Shown piece after piece: positions 1 through 8,328 of a stretch of DNA of 64,000 bases. The position numbers and the translations under genes were made by a program. Source of the stretch: Methylobacterium sp. CB376 (lineage in GTDB: Bacteria > Pseudomonadota > Alphaproteobacteria > Rhizobiales > Beijerinckiaceae); assembly GCF_029714205.1 (NCBI RefSeq), contig NZ_CP121648.1, positions 5,715,001-5,779,000 of the forward strand. The letters are read 5' to 3'. Every line of letters begins with the position of its first letter. Positions within the stretch are counted from its first letter, which is position 1. Below the pieces are notes generated by a model. The model had not been told where the DNA came from, did no database searches, and was given only the letters and a program-made list of their open reading frames with translations.

Positions 1-48
1 GCTCTCGAAGGCGTGGCCGGTCTCGCAGGAGAGGGCGTAACGGATCAT
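1..48 (-). CDS. DUF1178 family protein (N-terminus only; runs off the window)
   Basis: Reading leftward from an ATG at 48 gives sixteen codons starting MIRYALSCETGHAFES, which matches the way DUF1178 proteins begin (MIRYxLxCxxGHxFE). The cysteine-containing start is typical of this short conserved bacterial family of unknown function. In Rhizobiales the family commonly sits just after the carbon-nitrogen hydrolase and glutaredoxin genes, which is the arrangement here. Only the first 16 residues are in the window, so the call rests on the motif plus context. Confidence 0.6.
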   Translation of the reverse strand, partial: MIRYALSCETGHAFES

Positions 49-142
49 GACCACAATATCGGGATGAGGGCCCGCGCGCGCGAGGGGCCGCGCCCGGAAA
101 TCGCCGGCCATTCGCGCGAGACTGGGTCGAATTTTCAACGCG

Positions 143-991
143 TCAACCGCGGCGCGGCGCCGCGACCTCGACCGTGAAGGGCTTGGCGTGCCGCAGGGCC
201 GGGATGCGGGCGCGGGCCTCCGCCACCAGGGCGAGGTCGATCTCCGCCAGGATCACGCCCGGCTCCGCCCCCTCGGCCTCCGCCAGGATGCGGCCCCAGG
301 GATCGACGATGAGCGAGTGGCCGTAGGTCTCGCGGCCGTCCTCGTGGCGTCCGCCCTGGGCGGCCGAGATCATGAAGGAGCCGGTCTCGATCGCGCGGGC
401 GCGCTGGAGCACGTGCCAATGCGCCTCGCCGGTCTGGCGCGTGAAGGCCGCGGGGGCGGTCAGGATCTCGGCCCCCGCCTCGGCGAGCGCCCGGTAGAGG
501 GCGGGGAAGCGCAGGTCGTAGCAGATCGCGATGCCGAGCCGCGCCCAGGGCAGGTCGGCGACGACGGCGCAGCTCCCCCCCGTGTAGGTCGCCGATTCCC
601 GCCAGCTCTCGCCGTTCGGCAGGTCGACGTCGTAGAGGTGGAGCTTGTCGTAGGCCGCCAGGATTTCGCCCTCGGGCCCGATCAGGAAGGCGCGGTTGGC
701 CACCTTGTCGCCGCTGCGCACGGCGAGCGACCCGACCTGGACCACGATCCCGTGCGCCCGCGCCGTCTCGCGCAGCGCCGCCAGGGTGACGTCCTCCTCG
801 GGCGCCGTGATCTTGGCGAAGAGGTTCTCGCGGCCGCGCTCCAGCAGCGAGGTCATCTCGGGCGTCTGGACGAAGTGCGCGCCGCGCGAGGCCGCCTCGC
901 GCAATCCCGCCACGGCCGCGTCGCGGTTCCGCGCCGGGTCGCGGCCCGAGCGCATCTGGACGCAGGCGGCGACGAAGCGGGGAGCGGTCAT
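143..991 (-). CDS. carbon-nitrogen hydrolase (nitrilase superfamily, Nit-type amidase)
   Basis: A 282-residue protein with the nitrilase-superfamily catalytic triad in the expected places: Glu45 in QTPEMTS, Lys116 in YDKLHLYDV and the nucleophile Cys157 in GIAICYDLRFP. The LRFPALYR segment after the cysteine resembles the Nit1/Nit2 branch, known in studied members to hydrolyse deaminated glutathione or omega-amides. That substrate is inferred from the family and from the glutaredoxin gene immediately upstream on the same strand. Probably cytoplasmic, with no signal peptide. It lies between grxC and the DUF1178 gene, a common Rhizobiales order, and is probably co-transcribed with them. Confidence 0.88.
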   Translation of the reverse strand: MTAPRFVAACVQMRSGRDPARNRDAAVAGLREAASRGAHFVQTPEMTSLLERGRENLFAKITAPEEDVTLAALRETARAHGIVVQVGSLAVRSGDKVANRAFLIGPEGEILAAYDKLHLYDVDLPNGESWRESATYTGGSCAVVADLPWARLGIAICYDLRFPALYRALAEAGAEILTAPAAFTRQTGEAHWHVLQRARAIETGSFMISAAQGGRHEDGRETYGHSLIVDPWGRILAEAEGAEPGVILAEIDLALVAEARARIPALRHAKPFTVEVAAPRRG

Positions 992-1060
992 GGGGGGCTC
1001 GCGCGGAGGGGGGATCGGGCCCCCACCCTAGACCCGCGCGCCCGGTCGGCTCAACCGCGC

Positions 1061-1318
1061 TCAGCCGGCGAGGAGCGGCTCCAGGCGGCCGGCCCGGTCG
1101 AGGGCGTAGAGGTCGTCGCAGCCGCCCACATGGGTCGCGCCGACGAAGATCTGCGGCACGCTGGTGCGCCCGCCGGCCCGGTCGATCATCTCGCGCCGCG
1201 CCCCGGCCCTCGCCTCCACGTCGATCTCCGTGAAGGCGGCGCCCTTCTCGCGCAGGAGGGACTTCGCCGCCGCGCAGTAGGGGCACCAGCTGGTCGTGTA
1301 GATCGTGACGGGCTGCAT
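1061..1318 (-). CDS. grxC: glutaredoxin 3
   Basis: 85 residues, the usual length for a monothiol/dithiol glutaredoxin. The CPYC redox motif is at Cys12-Cys15 (TTSWCPYCAAAK), followed by the cis-proline loop TSVPQIF and the glutathione-contacting GGCDD near the C-terminus. It reduces disulfides and mixed glutathione disulfides in the cytoplasm using glutathione. About 70 bases separate it from the nitrilase-type hydrolase downstream on the same strand. Confidence 0.95.
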   Translation of the reverse strand: MQPVTIYTTSWCPYCAAAKSLLREKGAAFTEIDVEARAGARREMIDRAGGRTSVPQIFVGATHVGGCDDLYALDRAGRLEPLLAG

Positions 1319-1388
1319 CCGGCGGCTCTCGGGCTCTTCCTCAGCGGCCGGATATAGAGATTTCCCGCGCCGGCGGAAGCCGCCCGCC

Positions 1389-1745
1389 TCAGGCGGCCAT
1401 CAGTTTCTCGACTTCGTTGACGAGTTCGCGCAGGTGGAAGGGCTTCGAGAGCACCTTGGCGTCCTTGGGCGCCTTGGAATCGGGGTTGAGCGCCACCGCG
1501 GCGAAGCCGGTGATGAACATCACCTTGATGTCCGGGTCGAGTTCCGTGGCGCGGCGGGCGAGCTCGATGCCGTCCATCTCGGGCATGACAATGTCGGTCA
1601 GGAGGAGTTCGAACGGCTCCTCGCGCAGCCGGTTGTAGGCGGACAGGCCATTGTCGAAGGACGCGACGTCGTACCCGGCATTCTGCAGGGCCTTGGCGAG
1701 GAAGCGACGCATGTCGTTGTCGTCTTCCGCGAGGAGGATCTTCAT
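1389..1745 (-). CDS. cpdR: CpdR-type single-domain response regulator
   Basis: A stand-alone receiver domain of 118 residues with no output domain. Acidic pocket Asp8-Asp9 (LLAEDDND), phospho-acceptor Asp51 in LLTDIVMPEMDG, switch Thr in MFITGFAAV and Lys101 in LSKPFHLREL are all present. The MFITGFAAVAL stretch is characteristic of CpdR. In Caulobacter and Rhizobiales, CpdR is controlled by the CckA-ChpT phosphorelay and, when unphosphorylated, primes the ClpXP protease at the cell pole. The open frame extends upstream, but the start at 1745 (MKILLAEDD) gives the canonical N-terminus; the upstream part is proline/arginine-rich non-coding translation. Confidence 0.9.
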   Translation of the reverse strand: MKILLAEDDNDMRRFLAKALQNAGYDVASFDNGLSAYNRLREEPFELLLTDIVMPEMDGIELARRATELDPDIKVMFITGFAAVALNPDSKAPKDAKVLSKPFHLRELVNEVEKLMAA

Positions 1746-1926
1746 CGAGCTTGGTCCCGGCTGCCGATTCGAGGGTTTCTTTCCATAAAGAGGCGCCTTG
1801 GTAAACACGGGGTTGATGCGCGGGACCGGCCGTGCCAGGCCGCCCGCGGCGTCCCGGGCGCCGCGACGCGCCCCCGGGGCGCCACGACCGCGCCCCCCGG
1901 GCGCCACTGGAGGGGCGGAGAGGACA

Positions 1927-2844
1927 GTGGACGCGACGCCGACGGTGCTGGCCGGGATCGTGGCCTTCCATCCCGATCCGGCGCAGCTGCGCCGCCTCGT
2001 CGCGGCCGTGGCGCCCGGCCTCGGGGCGCTGGCCGTGGTGGCGAACTCCCCCCTGGCCCCGGAGGAGGAGGCCTCCCTGCGCCGGGAGGCGGGCGGCACG
2101 CCCCTCCTGGTCCTGCGGCCGGCGGGCAACGAGGGGGTCGGGGCGGCCTATAACCGGCTCCTCGCCGAGGCCGAGGCGAGGGCCTGCGCCTTCGTCTTCC
2201 TGCTCGACCAGGACAGCCTGCCCGCGCCCGGGGCGGTCGCGGCCCTGGCGGCGCGCTGGCGGCGCCTCGCCGAGGCGGGCGAGCGGCCCGCCATCGTGGC
2301 GGCCCAGCCGGTCGCGCCGGGAGGGCGCCCCCTCGGGACCGCCGCCGCGCCCGATCCGCGCTTCCCCGACACGCCGCTGCGGCGGGCCGGCTTCGCCTTC
2401 TCGTCGGGCTCCCTGGTGGCCTGCGCGGCGGCGCGGGCCGTCGGTCCGTTCCGGGCGGACTTCTTCATCGACGCGATCGACGTCGAGTGGGGCATGCGGG
2501 CGCGGGCCGGCGGCTTCTCGGTCTGGGTGGCCTCCGACGTGCCGATGCAGCACGCCCTCGGCCGGGGCGTGATCCGGCTGCCCCTCGGCCTCACCCTCAC
2601 GGACCAGCCGCCGCTGCGGCTCTACACCTTCCTGCGCAACCAGCTCGCCATGCTGCGCCTGCCGCACGTGCCGCGCGCCCACAAGGCCAGGACCCTGCTG
2701 CTGCTGCCTGCCCGGATCGGCATCTACCTCGCGCATCACCGCCTCGCGCCGGAGGTGCGCCGCGCGGTCGCCCGCGGCCTGCTCGACGGGCTGCGGCACC
2801 GGCTCGGCTCGCCCGAGCGGGTGTTTCCGCCCCGGGCGCCCTGA
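1927..2844 (+). CDS. family 2 glycosyltransferase (rhamnosyltransferase-like)
   Basis: About 305 residues from a GTG start at 1927, chosen because GGAGAG lies just upstream and the protein then opens with the first GT2 beta strand (VLAGIVAFHPD). Visible motifs are the nucleotide-binding NEGVGAAYNRLL and the metal-binding acidic LLDQDS, followed by FSSGSLV and a DAIDVEWGMRARA segment typical of rhamnosyl/galactofuranosyl-transferase-like GT2 enzymes. A C-terminal hydrophobic/basic stretch (LLLLPARIGIYLAH) could associate with the membrane. It probably adds a sugar to lipopolysaccharide or exopolysaccharide; donor and acceptor cannot be read from the sequence. An earlier in-frame start at 1798 is possible but low-complexity. 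Confidence 0.78.
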   Translation: MDATPTVLAGIVAFHPDPAQLRRLVAAVAPGLGALAVVANSPLAPEEEASLRREAGGTPLLVLRPAGNEGVGAAYNRLLAEAEARACAFVFLLDQDSLPAPGAVAALAARWRRLAEAGERPAIVAAQPVAPGGRPLGTAAAPDPRFPDTPLRRAGFAFSSGSLVACAAARAVGPFRADFFIDAIDVEWGMRARAGGFSVWVASDVPMQHALGRGVIRLPLGLTLTDQPPLRLYTFLRNQLAMLRLPHVPRAHKARTLLLLPARIGIYLAHHRLAPEVRRAVARGLLDGLRHRLGSPERVFPPRAP

Positions 2845-2964
2845 GCGCCCCGGACCCGGCGCGCGGCCCGCCGCACCAGTGGACAGGCCGGACCCTGAGC
2901 GTCACATTAGCCGGATGAGGTTGTGCCCCCCTTCCCTCCCCGTTGCGCGGGCCCGGGCGGCCGG

Positions 2965-3855
2965 ATGAGCGGCCCGGGTCCCGAGAGCCTCTTCGCGCCG
3001 CCCTTCGTCGTCGACGAGCCGGAGCGGCACAGCCTGTCCTACGTGTTCAACACGGGGCATTCGGGAGCGGTCTACCCGCCCTCCTTCCTGGCCGCCTCGC
3101 GCCTGGACGCGGTCTCGCTGCGCCGCTCGGAGGACGCCTTCGTCGACCGCCTGTTCGCGCCGGTGGTCGCGCTCGGGGCGCCGCTGATGCGGGCCTGCTT
3201 CCCGCGCGCCTACCTGGACGTGAACCGCGAGCCCTACGAGCTCGACCCGCGCATGTTCGACGGGCGCCTGCCGCCCTTCGCGAACGTGCGCTCGATGCGC
3301 GTCGCGGGCGGGCTCGGCACGGTGCCGCGGGTCGTGGCGGACGGCCAGGAGATCTACCGCGCCCGCCTGCCGGTCGAGGAGGCGACCGCCCGGATCGAGA
3401 CCCTCTACAAGCCCTATCACCGCACCCTGCGCGGCCTCCTCGCCCGCACGGCGGCCCGCTTCGGCCACGTCGTGCTGATCGACTGCCACTCGATGCCCTC
3501 GACGAGCCTGGGGCGCGAGGAGGGGCCGCGGGTCGACGTGGTGCTGGGCGACCGCTTCGGCACCGCCTGCGCCCACGTCCTGACCGATTGCGTCGAGGCG
3601 GCCTTCCGCGCGCAGGGCTTCCGGGTGGTGCGCAACAAGCCCTACGCGGGCGGCTTCATCACCGAGCATTACGGCGAGCCGGCGCTCGGCCGCCACGCCC
3701 TCCAGGTCGAGATCAACCGCGCCCTCTACATGGACGAGCGCACGCTGACCCCGCGGCCGGGCTTCGAGGCCCTGGTGGCCAGCCTCGCCGCCGTGTTCGG
3801 CGGCGTCGCGGCGCTCCCCCTCGACCTCGCGCCCGCCCGGATCGCCGCCGAGTAG
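2965..3855 (+). CDS. N-formylglutamate amidohydrolase family protein
   Basis: About 296 residues from ATG 2965 (an in-frame GTG at 2923 would add 14). Shows the FGase fold signatures: SYVFNTGHSGAVYP near the N-terminus, VLIDCHSMPS in the middle and LQVEINRALYMDE late, supplying the His/Asp/Glu metal ligands. HutG-type members split N-formyl-L-glutamate to glutamate and formate in histidine degradation. No other hut genes are nearby, so the true substrate may differ. In Rhizobiales a relative of this gene often neighbours cpdR, which lies close by here too. Confidence 0.85.
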   Translation: MSGPGPESLFAPPFVVDEPERHSLSYVFNTGHSGAVYPPSFLAASRLDAVSLRRSEDAFVDRLFAPVVALGAPLMRACFPRAYLDVNREPYELDPRMFDGRLPPFANVRSMRVAGGLGTVPRVVADGQEIYRARLPVEEATARIETLYKPYHRTLRGLLARTAARFGHVVLIDCHSMPSTSLGREEGPRVDVVLGDRFGTACAHVLTDCVEAAFRAQGFRVVRNKPYAGGFITEHYGEPALGRHALQVEINRALYMDERTLTPRPGFEALVASLAAVFGGVAALPLDLAPARIAAE

Positions 3856-3984
3856 GGCCGGGCGCACCCGGTCGGCGGAGGGCTGCCGGGACGGATCCCG
3901 CCGGGCGGGGCCCGGGCGAGGGCGGCCGGTGTGCAGCGCACAATTTTTCCGCTAGGTAGCGCGCAACCGAGGAGGATTCACGCC

Positions 3985-4869
3985 ATGACCGATCTCCGCC
4001 TGCGCCGCAGCGTGCTCTACATGCCGGGCTCGAATCCCCGGGCCCTGGAGAAGGCCAGGACCCTGCCGGCGGACGCGCTGATCCTCGACCTGGAGGACGC
4101 GGTGGCGCCGGACGCCAAGGACGTCGCCCGCGAGCAGGTCTGCGCCGCCGTGCGCGGCCGGTCCTACGGCGAGCGCGAGCTGATCATCCGGGTGAACGCC
4201 CCCCAGACGCCCTGGGGCGAGGCCGACCTGAAGGCCGCGATCGAGGCGGGCCCCGACGCCATCCTGATGCCGAAAGTGTCCTCGCCGGCCGTGCTGGAGA
4301 GCATCGCCGACCGGCTCGAAGCCCTCGACGCGCCGGCCCACATCAAGGTCTGGGCGATGATCGAGACGCCCGCCGCCATCCTGAACATCCAGGCGATCGC
4401 GGCGGCCCGGCGCAATCCCGGCACGCGGCTCGCCTGCTTCGTGCTCGGCACCAACGACCTCGCCAAGGACACCTGGACCCAGATCGTCCCCGGCCGCGCC
4501 CCGATGATGCCCTGGCTGATGATGGCCCTCGCCGCCGCCCGCGCCGAAGGCCTCTCGATCCTGGACGGGGTGTTCAACGACTTCGCGGATGTCGAGGGGC
4601 TGCGCGAGGAGTGCCGCCAGGCCCGCATCCTCGGCTTCGACGGCAAGACGCTGATCCACCCGAACCAGGTCGAGCCGGCCAACCTCGCCTTCACGCCGAC
4701 CGACCCCGAGGTGGAGATCGCCCGCAGCGTGATCGCGGCCTTCGAGCGGCCGGAGAACGCCAAGCGCGGCGCGATCCAGATCAACGGCCGCATGTTCGAG
4801 CGCCAGCACATCGGCATGGCCCGCCGCGCCGTCGCCTGGGCCGACGCCATCGCGTCCCGGGGCCGCTGA
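3985..4869 (+). CDS. CoA ester lyase, CitE/malyl-CoA lyase family
   Basis: 294 residues starting at ATG 3985 behind a strong AGGAGG about ten bases upstream. The HpcH/HpaI aldolase-type barrel is clear: RRSVLYMPGSNPRALEKA at the N-terminus, metal/CoA-site ILDLEDAV, VRVNAP-like strand (IIRVNAPQTPWG), IWAMIETP-like segment (VWAMIETPAAIL), LGTNDLAKD and GKTLIHPNQV. Family members cleave (S)-citramalyl-, malyl- or beta-methylmalyl-CoA, or hydrolyse malyl-CoA (Mcl2-type thioesterase). In a methylotroph-like genome this fits the ethylmalonyl-CoA pathway or dicarboxylate breakdown. The CoA-transferase/TRAP operon about 5 kb away could feed it. Exact substrate undetermined. Confidence 0.87.
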   Translation: MTDLRLRRSVLYMPGSNPRALEKARTLPADALILDLEDAVAPDAKDVAREQVCAAVRGRSYGERELIIRVNAPQTPWGEADLKAAIEAGPDAILMPKVSSPAVLESIADRLEALDAPAHIKVWAMIETPAAILNIQAIAAARRNPGTRLACFVLGTNDLAKDTWTQIVPGRAPMMPWLMMALAAARAEGLSILDGVFNDFADVEGLREECRQARILGFDGKTLIHPNQVEPANLAFTPTDPEVEIARSVIAAFERPENAKRGAIQINGRMFERQHIGMARRAVAWADAIASRGR

Positions 4870-4996
4870 GGCGCTCCCGAGGCTGCGCAAAGTCCGCCGG
4901 GAGCGGCCGCTTGACTCGGTTCTGCTGCGGTGCACAACTCGTCCGGCCGCGTTCGGCCGGTCGGGCTCGGCCCGCAGCAATGGAGGGCGCATCACC

Positions 4997-5344
4997 ATGG
5001 ATCGTGGGCTGCCCGATTTCCCGAGCATCTTCCGGATCCCGGCGGATCACCGGCTCGAATCTGCCGGGGCGCTGAGCCGCGGCGGCCGCGTCTACGGCCA
5101 GTGCTGGTTCCACTGCGAGTACGACCGGGACGACCGGCTCGTGGCGCGCTACGAGACCTACGACGAGGTCGGGGCCGAGGGCGGGCCGCGCTGCGGCTGG
5201 CGCCGCTACGACAGCGAGGGCCGGCTGACGCTCTTCCACGAGGTCGCGATGCGCTGGGCCGCCCTCGTCGCCTCCGCCGCGTCGCGCGGCGCGGCCGAGG
5301 CCGCCCTCCAGGGTCCCGTGGCGGAACTGGCCGCGCCGGCGTGA
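4997..5344 (+). CDS. hypothetical protein (115 residues)
   Basis: Starts at ATG 4997, preceded by GGAGGGCG about ten bases upstream. The protein contains a Trp/Tyr/Arg-rich beta-like core (GQCWFHCEYDRDDRLVARYETYDE, read as segments) and GWRRYDSEGRLTLFHE, then an alanine-rich helix. No signal peptide or membrane segment. No family recognised; the composition is that of a real folded small protein rather than a shadow frame. It sits alone between the CoA ester lyase gene and a convergent coiled-coil membrane protein gene. Confidence 0.6.
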   Translation: MDRGLPDFPSIFRIPADHRLESAGALSRGGRVYGQCWFHCEYDRDDRLVARYETYDEVGAEGGPRCGWRRYDSEGRLTLFHEVAMRWAALVASAASRGAAEAALQGPVAELAAPA

Positions 5345-5396
5345 CCGGCCCGCGGCGCCCCATCGGCGCGCCGCCCCGGCCGGCCGCGGCGCCGGA

Positions 5397-5798
5397 TCAG
5401 CGGCTCGGCTTCTTCGCCGGCTCCGCCGCCGGGATGCTCCCCGTCTGCGACACCTTGTCGCGAGCCTGATCCAGGCGCTTGGTGAGGGCCGCGAGGTCCC
5501 GCTGCGTCGCCGCGAACTGCGCCTTGGCCTTGTCGCGGGCGGCGGCGACCTGGGCGATCTCCTCGCGGGTGGCGGCGACCTTGCCCTGCACCTCGCGCAG
5601 CTCCGCCTCGGCGTCCCGGAACTGCCTCTGCCACGCCTGGAGGGCGTCGCGCTCGCCCTGCACCTCTGCGAGCTGGGCCTCGAGGCCGCGCTGGCGCGAC
5701 GCGGTGAGCCCGAAGGCCCCCCAGCCGAACAGGGCGAGGCCGCCGAGGGCCACGGCGAGCAGGCCGGTGGGGGACGGGCGGAAGCGCAGGAGGGGCAT
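5397..5798 (-). CDS. membrane-anchored coiled-coil protein, function unknown
   Basis: 133 residues from ATG 5798. One N-terminal transmembrane helix (LLAVALGGLALFGWGAFGL, residues about 13-31) is followed by a long heptad-rich coiled coil (residues about 35-115, with AQLAEVQGERDALQ and LREVQGKVAATREEIAQ) and a short Lys/Pro/Ser tail. The topology suggests an inner-membrane protein with its coiled coil on one side of the membrane, similar in outline to small cell-envelope scaffold proteins. No family recognised. It is followed upstream by an AT-richer intergenic region. Confidence 0.6.
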   Translation of the reverse strand: MPLLRFRPSPTGLLAVALGGLALFGWGAFGLTASRQRGLEAQLAEVQGERDALQAWQRQFRDAEAELREVQGKVAATREEIAQVAAARDKAKAQFAATQRDLAALTKRLDQARDKVSQTGSIPAAEPAKKPSR

Positions 5799-6101
5799 CG
5801 GATCCTCGTCAGGAAGCGGGGCTCGGGCCGGGGCCGGGAGCCCGGAGCGTCCCGATCGGGCGGTCGGGCACGGCGGCAACGATGGCAAAGTTTCCTTAAC
5901 GCGCCCTTGACGAGGCGTCGGAGCCGCCGAACCCCGCTCACCATGATTCGCTTGCGCCCGGCGCCTCCGCCCTCGCGCCCGGCGGGAGATCGGGATCCAT
6001 CAATGCTTCATAGCTGATGATTAGTTAATCCAGATCCTGTCCTGGTCGATTGCCGTTGAACTGAATCATTAACGTCTGAGTTATACAATATACTTGTCTG
6101 A
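5799..6101. other. intergenic stretch with an AT-rich patch, no gene seen
   Basis: About 300 bases with no supportable gene. From roughly 6000 to 6115 the sequence is much richer in A and T than everything around it (TGATGATTAGTTAATCC, GTTATACAATATACTTGTC). The patch ends abruptly where the coding remnant of a tadG-like gene starts, so it looks like foreign or relic sequence replacing the front of that gene. Confidence 0.5.
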
Positions 6102-6659
6102 CTTAGGGTAATACGCGGCGGGTGCGATGAGACGTCGTCCCTGTCGCCGATCGTCCCGCTGACCACCGACTACGCCGCCCTCAACACGGCGATCGACGGC
6201 ATGACGGCGGGCGGCAACACCAACGTGGGCATCGGGGTGGCCTGGGGCATGGAGGCGCTGACGCCCGCCGGTCCGCTCTCCTCCGCCGTCTCCCTCACGG
6301 ACAGCCGCGTCCAGAAGGTCCTGATCGTGCTGACGGACGGGCTCAACACCGAGAACCGCTGGGAGAAGAGCGGCCAGTCCTGCACCACGACCTGGTTCTT
6401 CTTCTTCCCCGTCACCAGCTGCACCACCACCGCGACCAACGTCGCCACCATCGATGCGCGCACGCTGGCCGCCTGCAGCGCCGCCAAGGCGGCCGGGATC
6501 ATCGTCTACACGGTGCGGGTGATCGACGGGAACGCCGACATGCTGAAATCCTGCGCGACGGACGGGCGCTTCTTCTACAACGTCCTGACCGCCGACGACC
6601 TCAAGCCGGCCTTCCAGGCGATCGGCAACTCGCTCTCCAAGTTCCGGCTGACGCAGTAA
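6102..6659 (+). pseudogene. 5'-truncated tadG-like gene (von Willebrand factor A C-terminal part)
   Basis: The frame is open from 6102 (stop TGA at 6099) to TAA at 6659 but has no plausible start before ATG 6201; clear homology-like protein sequence already begins near 6126 (SSLSPIVPLTTDYAALNTAIDG). This is the C-terminal half of a TadG-like VWA protein: GNTNVGIGVAWGMEAL, VLIVLTDGLNTE, then FYNVLTADDLKPAFQAIG and the terminal FRLTQ. The signal/TM anchor, the TadG N-domain and the first MIDAS motif (DxSxS) are missing. Upstream is AT-rich unrelated sequence. Interpreted as a relic of a Flp/Tad pilus-type gene; an intact relative lies just downstream on the opposite strand. Confidence 0.75.
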
Positions 6660-6891
6660 TCGGGAGGGCGCGTCGCCGGGGCCTCGGCGGCCGAGGCGAG
6701 CTTCGTGGCGGCAGCGCCCGGCGGCCGCGTCGGGCCGGGAGGAAGCGGTCCTCGGGGTCGAGGTTCTTGCACCTCCGGGAGCGGCGGGAGCGAGGGGATG
6801 CGCGGCGTGCCGCGCTTCGCCGGCATCGCGCGCGGCGGCATGGCGGCCTGCGCCCGCCCCCGCCCGACCGCGCCGTGGGGCGCGGGCCGGA

Positions 6892-8328
6892 TCACCGCGT
6901 CAGGCGGGCGACCCGCAGCGCCTGGTCGAACATCGCGTTGAGCGACGCCGTGATGTCGGCCGGCGTGTTGGCCGTGGCGAAGAAGCCCGGCGAGGCGCAG
7001 GCCTTCAGGGGCGTCGCCAGCGTCGGGCTGAAGCCGCTGACGCGGTTGTTCTCCCAGGCGACGCCGCCCCCGTTGTTGACGAAGGTGATGAGGTTGTACG
7101 GAATGGAGAGGATGGAGATGGTGGCGCCGGCGCTCTTGAGTCCGGCGCACACGGTCGGGTCGATCTGGGAGGGCTGCGACCCGTCCCACCAGGCATCCGC
7201 GTAGCCCCAGAACGACGAGGGATTGCCCGGATAGGCGTATGTCCCGTTCGCCGGCGCGCCGTAGTGCTGGCCGTTCTGCATGCCGTCGGTGATCAGGAAC
7301 ACGAAGGGCTTCGGCGAGGTCGAGGACGAGCCGTCCCCGAAGGCCTTGATGGCCGCCTGCAGCTGCGGCATCACCACCTCGAAATGGGTGCCGCCGCTGG
7401 CGGTGCCGGTGGTCGGATCGCCGTAGGCGAACAGCTGCGTCGTGCCCGTATCGAGCAGGTTGGTGAAGGCGAGCGGCCAGGACAGGGCGCACTGGGCGGC
7501 GGCGTTGAGGCTGGCGACGCTGCCGGTGATCCCCACGAGCGTCGCCATCTGGTTGATGAACGGGTAGATCCCGACCCGGTACTGGTTCGGCACCGCGGGT
7601 GTGGAGGCGCGCTGGATCAGCGAGCAGACGGCCGCGTTGACGGCGTCCGAGCGCAGCTGGATCTTGCCCGCGGCCAAGCCCCATCCGGTGAAGCCCGGGA
7701 AGTGGCAGGCGAACTGGCATCCCTGCTGATAGTCCGACCACATGTCCTTGTTGACGCTCGCCAGCTGGGTCATGCCGCCCGGCGTCGCGGGCAGGCCCAT
7801 CGAGCCCGACACGTCCACGAGCAGGTAGAAGTCGAGGTAGCTCGGCAGATCCGCCGAGGCGGTCACGGAATTGCCGAGCAGCGTGGTCGGGGTGCCGAGC
7901 AGCTTGCCGAAGCTGTTCTGGATGGTCGCGCCGTAGCTGACCGTCGCGGTCAGGGTCTGGCCGGAGCGGACGAGCTGCGGGGGCTGGAGCGTGACCTGCG
8001 CGAACGGCACGCTGCCGGCATTCACCGCGAAGACGTTGGCGGCCTGGGCGAGGCCGGCCGCGATCGCGTTGGCGGTCAGGTTCGCCTGCCCCTGGTTGGC
8101 GGCGATGTAGCTCTTGGCGGTGACCACGGCCGCGAGGGCGGCCGTGTCGGCCGCGTGGTCGAGGGTGGTCTTGTCCGCCGCCGCCAGCCCGTAATCGACG
8201 GCGAGGCCGACGAGGCCCAGCACGGGGATCAGGCTCAGCGCGAACAGGATGTTGACGCTGCCGTCCGGCCGCCGGGCGCGGGCGGCCCAGCGCCCGAGGC
8301 GGCGCAGCGCGCTCAGTAGCCGGGACAT
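6892..8328 (-). CDS. TadG-like pilus assembly protein with VWA domain
   Basis: 478 residues from ATG 8328. The N-terminus has the TadG pattern: a basic RRPDGSVNILFALSLIP followed by one transmembrane helix (VLGLVGLAVDYGLA) and the DHAADTAALAAV segment. The C-terminal half is a VWA domain with MIDAS motif LLVDVSGSMG and FLITDGMQNG, ending LNAMFDQALRVARLTR. Such proteins are anchored in the inner membrane and exposed to the periplasm, and accompany TadE/TadF in Flp pilus loci. The start overlaps the end of the tadE-like gene by 16 bases, so the two are translationally coupled. No other tad genes are in the window, so the pilus system proper is elsewhere. Confidence 0.85.
   Translation of the reverse strand: MSRLLSALRRLGRWAARARRPDGSVNILFALSLIPVLGLVGLAVDYGLAAADKTTLDHAADTAALAAVVTAKSYIAANQGQANLTANAIAAGLAQAANVFAVNAGSVPFAQVTLQPPQLVRSGQTLTATVSYGATIQNSFGKLLGTPTTLLGNSVTASADLPSYLDFYLLVDVSGSMGLPATPGGMTQLASVNKDMWSDYQQGCQFACHFPGFTGWGLAAGKIQLRSDAVNAAVCSLIQRASTPAVPNQYRVGIYPFINQMATLVGITGSVASLNAAAQCALSWPLAFTNLLDTGTTQLFAYGDPTTGTASGGTHFEVVMPQLQAAIKAFGDGSSSTSPKPFVFLITDGMQNGQHYGAPANGTYAYPGNPSSFWGYADAWWDGSQPSQIDPTVCAGLKSAGATISILSIPYNLITFVNNGGGVAWENNRVSGFSPTLATPLKACASPGFFATANTPADITASLNAMFDQALRVARLTR

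Noticed and set aside
188..1357. Long plus-strand frame opposite the nitrilase and glutaredoxin genes
   Set aside because: Arg/Gly/Ala/Pro-rich antisense shadow of two clear minus-strand genes; no protein family pattern or start site.
1186..2799. 537-codon minus-strand frame across cpdR and the glycosyltransferase
   Set aside because: Composition of a frame shadow (long runs of R, G, P, A), overlaps two recognisable genes on both strands.
6705..6941. Small plus-strand ORF between the tadG fragment and the tadG-like gene
   Set aside because: Gly/Arg/Pro low complexity, no ribosome-binding site, overlaps the end of the intact tadG-like gene.
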